From the NCBI RefSeq assembly GCF_000213805.1, contig NC_015556.1, forward strand, positions 1,798,001 to 1,862,000: DNA of 64,000 nucleotides, read 5' to 3'. Position 1 is the stretch's first letter; each line of letters starts with the position of its first letter. The position numbers and the translations under genes are program-made. The notes beneath the pieces are model-generated. The model worked only from the letters and a program-made list of their open reading frames with translations, was not told the origin of the DNA and did not search any database. Shown here piece after piece: positions 15,788 through 24,642 of the stretch. This DNA comes from Pseudomonas fulva 12-X (lineage in GTDB: Bacteria > Pseudomonadota > Gammaproteobacteria > Pseudomonadales > Pseudomonadaceae).

Positions 15788-16502
15788 GTTTCGCCCCTTA
15801 CGGGCGAGTCACTTTCTCTTGCTTGCCCAAGAGAAAGTAACCAAAGAGAAGGGCACCTCACCATCCGGGCAAGGCGCCCCCGCCCTGCTGCGCCGGGGTT
15901 CCCTCATTCCATCACCACTCCAGGGGCACGACCGGATGCGGCCCACTGACGAAGGGCCATCCCTGGCCCATCGCAGCTCTCGCGACATCCATGTCGCTCA
16001 ACCCCTTACGTGGCGATTCCATTCGGCCTCCTGAAGGGGAGGACTTGGGCGTCGCCTGTGCGATCGCAGCTCAAAAGCAAAAGCAAAAGCAAAAGCAAAA
16101 GCAAAAGCAAAAGCAGACGCCGCTAAGCTAGAGCCCGTGGAAATCTCGCAAGCTCGCGCTCCGGTCCCGTCAGGAGGCCGAGTGGAGGTGTCGTGTAGGG
16201 GAGCGAGCCGCATGGATGCGGCGAGAGGCTTAATGGGCCAGGGATGGCCCATGTAAGCCGGCCCCCGGAGCGGCGCCGGAGCGAGGAAACGCAGCGAAGC
16301 GGAGTAACAGCTGAAAGGCTGGCCCGTAGGGTGAGCAACGCGAATCAAGTTTCGCGCAGCGAAACCCGGATGTCGGGGTGCCCTTCTTTGGCACACCTTT
16401 CTTGGGCAAGCAAAGAGACGTAGCGAAGCGCAGTAACAGCCGCAGGCTGGCCCGGAGGGTGAGCGAAGCGAATCAAGGTGTGGCGCCCGTAAGGGGCGCA
16501 AC
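15788..16502. repeat. ~715 bp imperfect palindromic repeat between convergent operons
   Basis: The ends are inverted copies: GTTTCGCCCCTTACGGGCG (15788-15806) and CGCCCGTAAGGGGCGCAAC (16484-16502). Inside, further arms match in inverted orientation: CTTGCTTGCCCAAGAGAAAG and the following AAGGGCACC (to ~15858) against 16377-16415, and the GGGCCATCCCTGGCCCAT to CGGCCTCCTGA block (~15954-16035) against ~16171-16252. The right arm also carries two direct copies of a 60 bp unit (16289-16349 and 16418-16477, each starting ACG.AGCGAAGCG and ending GAATCAAG). An inner 11 bp hairpin sits at 15811-15838. No transposase or credible gene is present. It lies exactly between the converging halves of the exopolysaccharide locus. 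Confidence 0.8.
16073..16114. repeat. Hexanucleotide tandem repeat (AAAAGC)x7
   Basis: Seven perfect AAAAGC units near the centre of the palindromic region. The unit keeps reading frame (6 bp), but no gene spans it; the apparent Ala-Phe repeat ORF on the minus strand is a by-product. Copy number is likely to vary between strains by slippage. Confidence 0.95.
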
Positions 16503-16618
16503 ACAAAGGTTCAGCAGACGCGGTAACGGATAGAGCCAAGTCAGTAAGTGATACGCACACAAACTTGCCAGTCCGGTGCCAAGACTGATTTTCCTGAGAT
16601 TCCGCGAAGCACAAAAAA

Positions 16619-16648
16619 ACGCCCGAACGATCACTCGTCCGGGCGTTT
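16619..16648 (-). terminator. Terminator of the long exopolysaccharide operon
   Basis: The stem ACGCCCG.ACGA / TCGT.CGGGCGT, with A-tract on the left (16613-16619) and T-tract on the right, forms a rho-independent terminator. Read leftward it follows the stop of the WecG-type gene at 16667 and ends in seven U residues. It may work in both directions. Confidence 0.88.
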
Positions 16649-16666
16649 TAGCTTCTGCAGCCGACC

Positions 16667-17461
16667 TCAGGATTTGCGGTCGTAGGCACCTTGCTCGCTG
16701 ACGGCGACCTTGCTGTCGCGGCCGTTGCGCACGATGTAGTAGAAGAACTGCGGAATACCGATCACGTAGCGGGCGAACAGCCGGCGCGGTTCCATCAGCA
16801 GGCGATAGGCCCACTCCATGCCGACCTTGCGCACCAGCTCCGGCGCGCGGTTGAAGCGCTGGGCGGCGAAGTCCAGGATCGCGCCGCCGCAGATCATCAG
16901 AGCAGGGCGATTGAGGTTGCGCTGCAGGATGACTGCCACCTCTTCCTGACGCGGCATGCCCATGCCCATCACGATCAGCGGGATCTTGCCCGGCTGCAGG
17001 TGCTCCTGTACGAACTCCAGGTACCGCTCCAACGGTTGGAAACCATCGATGGCATGGTACTCACGGCCGTTGAACAGGGCATTGGCACCTTCTTCCGTCC
17101 ACGGCTCGCAGGTGCCCATGGCGAACAGTTGATACTGGTCGCTGCGCTCGTCCTGCAGGGCGTGCTCGATCAGCGCCGGAATGAAATCCGTACCGTTTAG
17201 GTTGGCGCCGGGCGCCAGGCCGTTCAACTGGCAGGCCAGCTTGATGCCGATGCCATCGCGCAGCAGGTGGTTGATCTGCAGGAAATGGCGACGGGCGCGT
17301 TTGTCCTGCTGGATCAGGTTGTAGCCGTGCTGATTGAGAAAGCCGACGATGGTCGGTTTCTTCGGCGTGCTCAGTTCTTCGAGCAAGGGCGTCACATCAT
17401 GTTCTTCCAGCAACTTCAGTTTGTGAATAACTGGGTCGTACAGGAGTTTGGAAGTTTTCAC
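16667..17461 (-). CDS. WecG/TagA/CpsF family glycosyltransferase (1)
   Basis: A 264-residue GT26-family glycosyltransferase. Conserved features are the early NQHGYNLIQQ segment, DGIGIKLA (residues ~69-76), LNGTDFIPAL (~88-97), and IVMGMGMPRQEE...R.L...ALMICGGAILDFAAQ (~161-198), followed by the membrane-associated C-terminus rich in Arg and aromatics (EWAYRLLMEPRRLFARY). GT26 enzymes add N-acetylmannosaminuronate, glucose or related sugars to lipid-linked intermediates. It is the last gene of the minus-strand exopolysaccharide operon, separated from manC by about 230 bp. The substrate is unknown; a second GT26 gene lies at 19117. Confidence 0.9.
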   Translation of the reverse strand: MKTSKLLYDPVIHKLKLLEEHDVTPLLEELSTPKKPTIVGFLNQHGYNLIQQDKRARRHFLQINHLLRDGIGIKLACQLNGLAPGANLNGTDFIPALIEHALQDERSDQYQLFAMGTCEPWTEEGANALFNGREYHAIDGFQPLERYLEFVQEHLQPGKIPLIVMGMGMPRQEEVAVILQRNLNRPALMICGGAILDFAAQRFNRAPELVRKVGMEWAYRLLMEPRRLFARYVIGIPQFFYYIVRNGRDSKVAVSEQGAYDRKS

Positions 17462-17689
17462 GGGCGAGCCTCGTTGTCGGAAAGTAAAAAAATCATCCGG
17501 AGTCTGTTCACTAGGGCTTCGCGCTTTGCTTGTTGTTGTAGAAGTCCGTTTGATGGCGAAATGAACGGCAATCCGTGCCTCATTGAATGTGAACTGGCAG
17601 AGCCATTACGGAGGTGGCGAACCACCCGGCGAAGGGGCCCCGTAGGGCCCCGGTGAAGGGCGCCGGCGCACATGAGCGCTGGCCTGACC

Positions 17690-19120
17690 TCAGGCCGCGG
17701 AAACCTTGAGTTCCTTGACGCGGCCATAGTTGTCGGAGAAGCGGATGATGTCGTCCTCGCCCAGGTAGGTCCCGGACTGCACCTCGATCAGTTCCAGCGG
17801 AATCATGCCCGGGTTTTCCAATGCATGAATCTGGCCAATCGGGATATAGGTCGACTGGTTTTCGGTGACCATGTAGGTTTCATCACCGTTAGTGACCTGA
17901 GCGGTACCGCTGACCACGATCCAGTGCTCTGCACGGTGGTGATGCATCTGTACCGACAGCTTGGCACCAGGCTTCACGGTGATGCGTTTGACCTGATAGC
18001 GCGCGCCCTGGTCGATGGAGTCGTACATACCCCACGGGCGATACACCTCGCGGTTGTTGAGATGCTCGCAGCGCTCTTCACGCTTGAGCTGCTCGACGAT
18101 GCGCTTGACCTCCTGGGCCTTGTCCTTGTGCGCGACCATGACGGTGTCCTTGGTCTCGACGATGATCAGGTCCTCGACGCCCACGGTGGTCACCAGGCGG
18201 TAGTCGGCATGCACGTAGTTGTTCTGGCTGTCGTGGCTGAGCACGTCGCCCTTGTGCACGTTGCCGTCGGCGTCCTTGTCGCTGACGTCCCACAGCGCGG
18301 ACCAGGAACCGATGTCGCTCCAGCCGGCGTCCAGCGGCACCATCACCGCGTCTTCGGTCTTTTCCATCACCGCGTAGTCGATGGAGTCTTCCGGGCAGGC
18401 GGCGAACGCCTCCTTGCCGATGCGCACGAAGTGCATGTCTTCTTCGCTCTGCGCGGTGGCGCGGCGGCAGGCTTCGAGAATCTCCGGCTGCCAGCGCTGC
18501 AGCTCTTCGAGGTAGCGGCTGGCGCGGAACATGAACATGCCGCTGTTCCAGAAGTGCTCGCCGGAGGCCAGGTAGCGCTCGGCGGTTTGGCTGTCCGGCT
18601 TCTCGACGAACTTGGCGACGGTGAAGCCGCCATCGCCGGCCGCTGCGCCTTTCTGCAGGTAGCCGTAACCGGTCTCGGCATGGGTCGGCACGATGCCGAA
18701 GGTCACCAGCTTGCCGGCCTGGGCGAAGGGCAGGGCGGTTTCCACGGCGCGATGGAAGGCGTCCACGTCCTTGATCAGGTGGTCGGCGGCGAGAATCAGC
18801 AGTACCGGATCATTTTCCTTCTCCAGCGCCTTGATCGCGGCCAGCGCCACCGCCGGCGCGGTGTTGCGGCCTACCGGCTCAAGCAGGATGCTGGCGTTCT
18901 CGATGCCCAGGGTGCGCAGCTGTTCGGCGGCGAGGAAGCGGTGCTCCTCGTTGCAGATCAGGCACGGCTGGCTGGCGTTCAGGCCGTCCAGGCGGCGAAT
19001 GGTCGCCTGCAGCATGGACAGCGAGTCGTCAGCGATCGGCAGGAACTGCTTGGGGTTGAGTTGGCGCGAGAGCGGCCAGAGGCGCGAGCCGTTACCGCCG
19101 GAAAGAATGACAGGAATCAT
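17690..19120 (-). CDS. manC: Mannose-1-phosphate guanylyltransferase/mannose-6-phosphate isomerase
   Basis: A 476-residue bifunctional type II PMI/GMP. The N-terminal pyrophosphorylase domain starts with [15 protein letters not shown] and contains FVEKPD (the product-binding motif). The C-terminal cupin isomerase domain contains [27 protein letters not shown] and the late ALENPG segment. It makes GDP-mannose, the precursor for Gmd/Fcl and perhaps a mannosyl residue. The ATG at 19120 has GGAGGAGCT upstream and overlaps the stop of the preceding GT26 gene. An in-frame start at 19330 is rejected because it lies inside that gene. No phosphomannomutase gene is present, so AlgC elsewhere would supply mannose-1-phosphate. 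Confidence 0.95.
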   Translation of the reverse strand: MIPVILSGGNGSRLWPLSRQLNPKQFLPIADDSLSMLQATIRRLDGLNASQPCLICNEEHRFLAAEQLRTLGIENASILLEPVGRNTAPAVALAAIKALEKENDPVLLILAADHLIKDVDAFHRAVETALPFAQAGKLVTFGIVPTHAETGYGYLQKGAAAGDGGFTVAKFVEKPDSQTAERYLASGEHFWNSGMFMFRASRYLEELQRWQPEILEACRRATAQSEEDMHFVRIGKEAFAACPEDSIDYAVMEKTEDAVMVPLDAGWSDIGSWSALWDVSDKDADGNVHKGDVLSHDSQNNYVHADYRLVTTVGVEDLIIVETKDTVMVAHKDKAQEVKRIVEQLKREERCEHLNNREVYRPWGMYDSIDQGARYQVKRITVKPGAKLSVQMHHHRAEHWIVVSGTAQVTNGDETYMVTENQSTYIPIGQIHALENPGMIPLELIEVQSGTYLGEDDIIRFSDNYGRVKELKVSAA

Positions 19121-19869
19121 CGTGGAGCTCCTCCCATGAAGAGTGATTGCCGAAGCCGGAATTCGCGGACCAGGATCGGCATGATCAGAAACGCGTCGCG
19201 GACGTAGCGGCCCACCAGACGGCGTGGTTCGGTATAAGCACGGTGCAGCCATTCCAGCGAGCAGCGTTGCATCCACATCGGGGCGCGTTGCAGCTTGCCG
19301 GACAGGAAGTTGATCGAAGCGCCTACGCACAGGCCGATGCCGACCGCCTGGTCGGTCTCGAAGATCTTGTGGGCAAGAATCTCCTGGCGTGGGCAGCCCA
19401 CCGACAGCACCACCAGATGGGACGGGTGCTCGACGACGAACGACAGGCAGGCCTGAACCGCTTCGTCGTTGTCGATGAAGCCCATTGGCGGGTTGTGGTG
19501 GTGGAAGGTGACGTTCGGGAAGCGCTCGCGCAGGCGAGTGATGTCATCGTCTTCGCAGCCGATGATGGTCACGCTCCAGGCGCGCTGCTCGGCGATGTTC
19601 ATCAGCTCCGCGGTCAGGGTGCTGCCGGGAATGGCGTCCTCGACCGGCACCTTGAGCATGCGCAGCAGCGGCAGCAGCACGCGGCTGTCGCAGATGCGGT
19701 GGCGGGCCACGGCATAGGCGCGCTTGAGGTCGCGGTCGGTTTCCAGTTGCACCACGTGATTCACGTTGGGCGTCACGATATAGCTGTATTTCTCGGTGCT
19801 GTGTTCAACCAAGTCCTCGATCAGGCGATCCTTGGTGCCACCGTAGAACTCGATATCAAAGGCTTTCAT
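19117..19869 (-). CDS. WecG/TagA/CpsF family glycosyltransferase (2)
   Basis: A 250-residue GT26-family enzyme. It shows [13 protein letters not shown] (~residues 35-47), the DSR.LLPLLR region, [25 protein letters not shown] (~155-170), [14 protein letters not shown] and the C-terminal [18 protein letters not shown] chose the ATG at 19869 because AAAGAGGTG lies at ideal spacing; an in-frame ATG at 19935 overlaps the preceding stop (ATGA) and would add 22 residues, so that start cannot be excluded. It differs clearly from the GT26 gene at 16667, so the two probably add different sugars. The gene ends within the manC start. Confidence 0.88.
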   Translation of the reverse strand: MKAFDIEFYGGTKDRLIEDLVEHSTEKYSYIVTPNVNHVVQLETDRDLKRAYAVARHRICDSRVLLPLLRMLKVPVEDAIPGSTLTAELMNIAEQRAWSVTIIGCEDDDITRLRERFPNVTFHHHNPPMGFIDNDEAVQACLSFVVEHPSHLVVLSVGCPRQEILAHKIFETDQAVGIGLCVGASINFLSGKLQRAPMWMQRCSLEWLHRAYTEPRRLVGRYVRDAFLIMPILVREFRLRQSLFMGGAPR

Positions 19870-19931
19870 CAACACCTCTTTGCGCCACTGGCGCGTATCA
19901 CGCGCGGGCAACGATTCCTGTTGCTCGCGAT

Positions 19932-20696
19932 TCATTTGCCCAATGCCGCCTTCAGCAATTTGCTGTGGGTATGCACGTAGTGCAGGACATACAAAGAGAT
20001 GCTATGCAGCGGTGATAGTTTCATGACCTCCCGACGAATGCGCATGTCTTCCTTCAGCGCGTCGAAGCGGCGGCTGGTGGAAACCCCGGTGGTGTCGAAG
20101 ATGCACAGCGGCGACTCGATCTTAAGCACGTCGCGCTGATAATCCTGGCCCTGCAGGAATTCGACGATCATGCAGTAGTCGGCCGAGAGCTTGAAATCGT
20201 CGCGAAAGCGCACGTTGCGCAGGCGTTCGTTCTCGAAGTACATCGCCTGGTGGCTGGACGGCATGCCCAGCACCAGATGCTCGATCTTCTTGGCCTTCTG
20301 CGCGGTGAGACGACCCTCGGCGTTCTGCAGGTAGTAGTCGCCGTAGACGTAGCGCGGCTTGCCAGGCGCCTTCTCGATGGCATCGGCGACCGTCTGCAGC
20401 ACGTTCTCGTCGTAGAAGAAGTCGCCGCTGTTGAGGAACAGCGTATAGCCCTCGGTCGCCGAGCCCTTGATCAGGCCCTTGTTCATTGCGTCGTAGAGGC
20501 CCTTGTCGCGCTCGCTGGTGATCTCGGCGTAAGGCTCGTCGATGGTCGCCAGCCACTCGGCACCACCGTCGGTGGAGGCACCGTCGACGACGATCCAGCG
20601 GAAGTTGCGGTAGGTCTGGGCCGCCACACTCTGGTAGGTCTGCTTGAGACCCTCCAGGTTATTCCAGTTGATGGTTACGATACTGAATTGGGTCAT
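19932..20696 (-). CDS. Family 2 glycosyltransferase
   Basis: A 254-residue GT-A fold glycosyltransferase. The N-terminus FSIVTINWNNLEGLKQTYQSV is typical of GT2, followed by VVDGASTDG (DGxSTDG), SERDKGLYDAMNKGL and FLNSGDFF (the DXD-like metal/nucleotide site). It resembles WcaA/WcaE-type transferases of colanic acid loci. It is a peripheral membrane or cytoplasmic enzyme acting on the lipid-linked repeat unit; the donor sugar is unknown. The start at 20696 overlaps the 3' end of the wzy-like gene by 38 bp, which suggests translational coupling. Confidence 0.92.
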   Translation of the reverse strand: MTQFSIVTINWNNLEGLKQTYQSVAAQTYRNFRWIVVDGASTDGGAEWLATIDEPYAEITSERDKGLYDAMNKGLIKGSATEGYTLFLNSGDFFYDENVLQTVADAIEKAPGKPRYVYGDYYLQNAEGRLTAQKAKKIEHLVLGMPSSHQAMYFENERLRNVRFRDDFKLSADYCMIVEFLQGQDYQRDVLKIESPLCIFDTTGVSTSRRFDALKEDMRIRREVMKLSPLHSISLYVLHYVHTHSKLLKAALGK

Positions 20697-21942
20697 GGCG
20701 TGTGCCTCTGATCTCACGAGTCGGGGATTCTTGCGCGGCGTAGGCGCGGGAGAAGTACAGGAAGCAGGCGGCGCCGATGCCCAGCACATCGCCGCCGTAC
20801 ATCATCGAGTTGGACAGGAACATGTTGAGCATCTGGAACCAGAAGATCAGCTGGAAGGCGCTGAGCAGCGGGCCCTTGTCGGGGCAGCGCTTCATGATGC
20901 GCAGGTAGCCGAAATAGAAGATCAGCGCGATCAACGGGGTGAGGAAACCGTAGCGGTAGTACACGCCGACGATGCCCACGTCCGAGAGGTAGAAGTGCTC
21001 GTTGTAGAGCGCCCCGAAGCCGCCTTTCCACTGCAGCGACAGCGAGCCCATGCCGATGTACATGTTGTCCGCCACCGCGCCGAGGATGATCGCCGTGGTG
21101 TTGTCCCGCACGCCGGGGCCGGTGGTGGCCTCGTCGAGCAGCGCCTGGAACTTGTCGAATTGCGCGTAATAGAACTCGGGGAAGATGGCGAACGAGGCGA
21201 CCAGGATGGTGGCGGCCAGCAGGCCCAGCTTGAGCAGCGAGTCGATACGGTCGCGGAAGATCCAGATGCCGGCCAGGGCCCAGATGACCATGGTCTGGCG
21301 GGTCTGCAGTACCAGCCACAGGTAGGAGGCGAAGAACAGCAGGGTTATCACACGGCTCAGCGAGATACGCTCCTTCATGCTGTACATCAGCATGAAGGCG
21401 CAGATGGTCACGTAGCTGGAGCCGATGCGGTAGCGGTCGGGGCGCAGCAGCGCGTCGCCGGCATCCTTGGCGTCCATGGTGAAGGACAGGCTGGCGTTTT
21501 CCGGGATGATCTTGAAGAAGTAGCAGTAGCCGACGAAGGCGCAGGTCAGGCCCGAGTACAGGAAGAAGGTCTCCAGGTGCTTCTGGGTCGGCGATGTCTT
21601 GATCATCAGGTACAGCGCCGGGAAGAACACCAGGTAGGCGAAGCTGCGGCGCTCTTCGAGCAGGCCGTAGATGAACGGCTGGTCGAAGTTGAGCTCGGCC
21701 ATGATTGCCGAGACGACTGGCAGCACCAGGCCCATGAAGATGATCCACAGGCTGGTCTTGGACTGGTAGATGCGCTTCCAGACCAGGAACAGTGCCCCGG
21801 AGGCGGCCAGGATGCCGAGCAGCCAGAGCTCGCGCAGGTAGGGGATGCCAGCCTTTTTGTCGTCGGTCAGAAAGAAACAGGCCGAGTTCAGGACAAACAA
21901 GATCAGCAGCAGATTGCGGTATGCCAGGAGTTGCTTGAACAA
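20659..21942 (-). CDS. O-antigen ligase/polymerase-like membrane protein (putative Wzy)
   Basis: A 427-residue protein with about 11-12 hydrophobic segments and a periplasmic loop around residues 285-345 (ATTGPGVRDNTTAIILG...), as in Wzy polymerases and O-antigen ligases. In a locus with Wzx, Wza-like, Wzc-like and a WcaJ-type initiator it is the only polymerase candidate. It would join repeat units on the periplasmic side of the inner membrane. Wzy proteins share little sequence identity, so the call rests on topology and context. It is followed by an overlapping GT2 gene. Confidence 0.83.
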   Translation of the reverse strand: MFKQLLAYRNLLLILFVLNSACFFLTDDKKAGIPYLRELWLLGILAASGALFLVWKRIYQSKTSLWIIFMGLVLPVVSAIMAELNFDQPFIYGLLEERRSFAYLVFFPALYLMIKTSPTQKHLETFFLYSGLTCAFVGYCYFFKIIPENASLSFTMDAKDAGDALLRPDRYRIGSSYVTICAFMLMYSMKERISLSRVITLLFFASYLWLVLQTRQTMVIWALAGIWIFRDRIDSLLKLGLLAATILVASFAIFPEFYYAQFDKFQALLDEATTGPGVRDNTTAIILGAVADNMYIGMGSLSLQWKGGFGALYNEHFYLSDVGIVGVYYRYGFLTPLIALIFYFGYLRIMKRCPDKGPLLSAFQLIFWFQMLNMFLSNSMMYGGDVLGIGAACFLYFSRAYAAQESPTREIRGTRHDPIQYRNHQLE

Positions 21943-22011
21943 GCTCGCCTTCCCATATCGAAATTGTCTTGGTCCGCAGGCGACGCCGCGTAGGCGTGGC
22001 TTGCGAGGTAT

Positions 22012-22473
22012 CTAGTACAGCGCCTGCAAGTAATCGCGGGTGTTGCTGTGGATGCGCGGCTCGTCGCGCATCTCGTCGATCGGCCACCAGCGGTAGCGAC
22101 CGTGTTGCACGCTCGGCGGCTGCAGGCTCTGCTGCGCGCCCAGCTCGATTGCGTAGGCAATGACCACGTAGTGGGTATCCGGCGACTCGCCGAACACGCT
22201 GTCGTCATAAAAGTGCTCGTACACGCCGAGCAGCCTGCTCTGCTCGCGGCTGAAGGCCTGGCCCAGCTCTTCCCGGGTCAGACGCGCGAATGCCGCGTCC
22301 AGCGTTTCATTCTTCTGAATCCGCCCGCCCGGGGCGAACCAGCTGCCCTGGGCGGGGCGGTTGAGCCGCTCGCCCAGAAGCAGTTCGCCCTGCGGGTTGC
22401 GTACCAGCAGATCGATGGACACCAGCGGCGTGCTGGCGACCACGGTCTTGAAGGTATCGGCCGGCAGGAACAT
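22012..22473 (-). CDS. gmm: GDP-mannose mannosyl hydrolase (Nudix)
   Basis: A 153-residue Nudix protein with the diagnostic features of GDP-mannose hydrolase: an N-terminal FLPADTFKTVVASTPLVSIDLL, GERLNRPAQGSWFAPGGRIQKNET and ARLTREELG. The Nudix box is the altered form of this family, lacking one Glu of the usual REUXEE core. It hydrolyses GDP-mannose to GDP and mannose and may tune the GDP-mannose/GDP-fucose balance. The gene follows fcl by 1 bp, the same gmd-fcl-gmm order as in the E. coli colanic acid cluster. Confidence 0.92.
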   Translation of the reverse strand: MFLPADTFKTVVASTPLVSIDLLVRNPQGELLLGERLNRPAQGSWFAPGGRIQKNETLDAAFARLTREELGQAFSREQSRLLGVYEHFYDDSVFGESPDTHYVVIAYAIELGAQQSLQPPSVQHGRYRWWPIDEMRDEPRIHSNTRDYLQALY

Positions 22474-22474
22474 C

Positions 22475-23449
22475 TCAGCTCCGTACCGCGTCGATGTTGT
22501 CGACGAACCAGCGGTAGGCGTCGCGCAGGCCGGTTTCCAGGTCGATGCTCGCCGTCCAGCCGAGCTTGGCCAGGCGCGAGACGTCCATCAGCTTGCGCGG
22601 CGTGCCATCGGGCTTGCTCGAGTCGAAGGTCAGGCGACCCTGGAACTCGGTGACCCGCGCGATGGTTTCGGCCAGCTCGCGAATGGTGCAGTCCTGGCCG
22701 GTGCCGACGTTGATGTGCGAGAGCATGGGCTGGGTGTGCGCCTGGTAGGTCGCCTCATCCAGATTCATCACGTGAACGCTGGCCGCGGCCATGTCGTCGA
22801 CGTGCAGGAACTCGCGCATCGGCGTGCCGCTGCCCCAGATCACCACTTCATCGTCGCCACGCAGGGTCGCTTCGTGGAAGCGGCGCAGCAGGGCGGGGAT
22901 GACGTGGCTGTTTTCCGGGTGATAGTTGTCGTGCGGGCCGTACAGGTTGGTCGGCATCACGCTGCGGTAGTCGCGGCCATGCTGGCGGTTGTAGCTTTCG
23001 CACAGCTTGATCCCGGCGATCTTGGCGATCGCATAGGGCTCGTTGGTCGGCTCCAGCACGCCGGTCAGCAGCGCTTCTTCACGCATCGGCTGCTCGGCAT
23101 GCTTGGGGTAGATGCACGAGCTGCCCAGCGACAGCAGCTTCTGCACGCCGGCCTCGTGGGCGGCGTTGATGACGTTGGCCTCGATCATCAGGTTCTGATA
23201 GATGAAGTCGGCCGGGTACTGGTTGTTGGCGTGGATGCCGCCGACCTTCGCCGCGGCCAGGTAGACCTGGTCGATGCGCTGCTCGGCGAAGAAGCGTTTC
23301 ACGCTGGCCGCATCCACCAGGTCCACGCTTTCGCGTGGCGCGGTGATGATGCTCTGGTAACCCAGGCTCTGCAGGCGGCGCACGATCGCCGAACCGACCA
23401 TCCCGCGATGGCCGGCGACGAAGACGCGCTGATTGACAGGCGCGCTCAT
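22475..23449 (-). CDS. fcl: GDP-L-fucose synthase
   Basis: A 324-residue short-chain dehydrogenase/reductase that epimerises and reduces GDP-4-keto-6-deoxymannose to GDP-L-fucose. It has the Rossmann motif [20 protein letters not shown], the Ser in LGSSCIYP, the YAIAK catalytic Tyr/Lys pair and NLYGPHDNY. The start at 23449 is 2 bp after the gmd stop. A longer in-frame start at 23548 lies within gmd and is rejected. With gmd and manC it supplies fucose to the polymer. Confidence 0.95.
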   Translation of the reverse strand: MSAPVNQRVFVAGHRGMVGSAIVRRLQSLGYQSIITAPRESVDLVDAASVKRFFAEQRIDQVYLAAAKVGGIHANNQYPADFIYQNLMIEANVINAAHEAGVQKLLSLGSSCIYPKHAEQPMREEALLTGVLEPTNEPYAIAKIAGIKLCESYNRQHGRDYRSVMPTNLYGPHDNYHPENSHVIPALLRRFHEATLRGDDEVVIWGSGTPMREFLHVDDMAAASVHVMNLDEATYQAHTQPMLSHINVGTGQDCTIRELAETIARVTEFQGRLTFDSSKPDGTPRKLMDVSRLAKLGWTASIDLETGLRDAYRWFVDNIDAVRS

Positions 23450-23451
23450 GC

Positions 23452-24576
23452 TCAGTTCTCCACGGAGACTGGCAGTTCGTGGCCGTGCTCCTTGAGCAGG
23501 GCGTGGCGCTGGGCGACCTTGAGGTCTTCGGCGACCATCTCGGCGCACATTTGCTGAACGGTGATTTCCGGGGTCCAGCCCAGCTTGGTCTTGGCCTTGG
23601 TCGGGTCGCCCAGCAGGGTTTCCACTTCGGCAGGGCGGAAGTAACGCGGGTCGACACGCACGATCACGTCACCGACTTTCAGCGCCGGCGCCTTGTCGCC
23701 GTCGATGCGCTCGACGATGCCTTGCTCGTCGACGCCAGTGCCTTCGAAGCGCAGGTGCACGCCCAGCTCGGCTGCCGACCAGGTGATGAACTCACGTACC
23801 GAGTACTGCACGCCGGTGGCGATCACGAAATCGTCGGCCTGCTCCTGCTGCAGCATCATCCACTGCATGCGCACGTAGTCCTTGGCATGGCCCCAGTCGC
23901 GCAGCGCGTCCATGTTGCCCATGTACAGGCAAGGCTCCAGACCCTGGGCGATGTTGGCCAGGCCGCGGGTGATCTTGCGGGTCACGAAGGTCTCGCCACG
24001 GCGCGGCGACTCGTGGTTGAACAGGATGCCGTTGCACGCGTACATGCCATAGGCTTCGCGGTAGTTGACGGTGATCCAGTAGGCGTACAGCTTGGCGACC
24101 GCGTAAGGCGAGCGCGGGTAGAACGGGGTGGTTTCCTTCTGCGGAATTTCCTGCACCAGGCCGTACAGCTCGGAAGTGGAGGCCTGGTAGAAACGGGTTT
24201 TCTTTTCCAGGCCCAGCAGGCGGATGGCTTCGAGGATGCGCAGGGTACCCATGGCATCGACGTCGGCGGTGTATTCCGGGGCCTCGAAGCTGACCGCTAC
24301 GTGGGATTGCGCACCGAGGTTGTAGACCTCGTCAGGCTGCACTTCCTGGATTATGCGGGTCAGGTTGGACGAGTCGTTCAGGTCGCCGTAATGCAGGATG
24401 AAGTTCTGGTTGTCGACATGCGGGTCCTGATAGATGTGGTCCACACGCTGGGTGTTGAAGGACGACGCGCGGCGTTTGATGCCATGCACTTGGTAACCTT
24501 TTTCCAGCAGGAACTCGGCGAGGTAGGAACCGTCCTGACCTGTGATACCGGTGATGAGTGCTTTTTTCTGTTCCAT
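23452..24576 (-). CDS. gmd: GDP-mannose 4,6-dehydratase
   Basis: A 374-residue SDR enzyme that converts GDP-mannose to GDP-4-keto-6-deoxymannose with bound NADP. Motifs: [18 protein letters not shown] at the N-terminus, [39 protein letters not shown] and [13 protein letters not shown] (catalytic Tyr/Lys). The ATG at 24576 has AGGT about 6 nt upstream. The length is typical. It stands directly before fcl, and its product is the immediate substrate of Fcl. Confidence 0.96.
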   Translation of the reverse strand: MEQKKALITGITGQDGSYLAEFLLEKGYQVHGIKRRASSFNTQRVDHIYQDPHVDNQNFILHYGDLNDSSNLTRIIQEVQPDEVYNLGAQSHVAVSFEAPEYTADVDAMGTLRILEAIRLLGLEKKTRFYQASTSELYGLVQEIPQKETTPFYPRSPYAVAKLYAYWITVNYREAYGMYACNGILFNHESPRRGETFVTRKITRGLANIAQGLEPCLYMGNMDALRDWGHAKDYVRMQWMMLQQEQADDFVIATGVQYSVREFITWSAAELGVHLRFEGTGVDEQGIVERIDGDKAPALKVGDVIVRVDPRYFRPAEVETLLGDPTKAKTKLGWTPEITVQQMCAEMVAEDLKVAQRHALLKEHGHELPVSVEN

Positions 24577-24642
24577 TGCAATACCTGCGATGTCCAATTG
24601 ATTAGAGAGCTGTAGCCAAAATCGCTGCGCGCGGTCGGTGGA

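Noticed and set aside
16073..16114. Possible CRISPR or regulatory repeat array
   Set aside because: The unit is only 6 bp and has no spacers, so it is a simple tandem repeat.
15998..16504. A 168-residue minus-strand open frame with an Ala-Phe repeat
   Set aside because: It is created by the AAAAGC tandem repeat inside a palindromic non-coding region. There is no start signal or homology.
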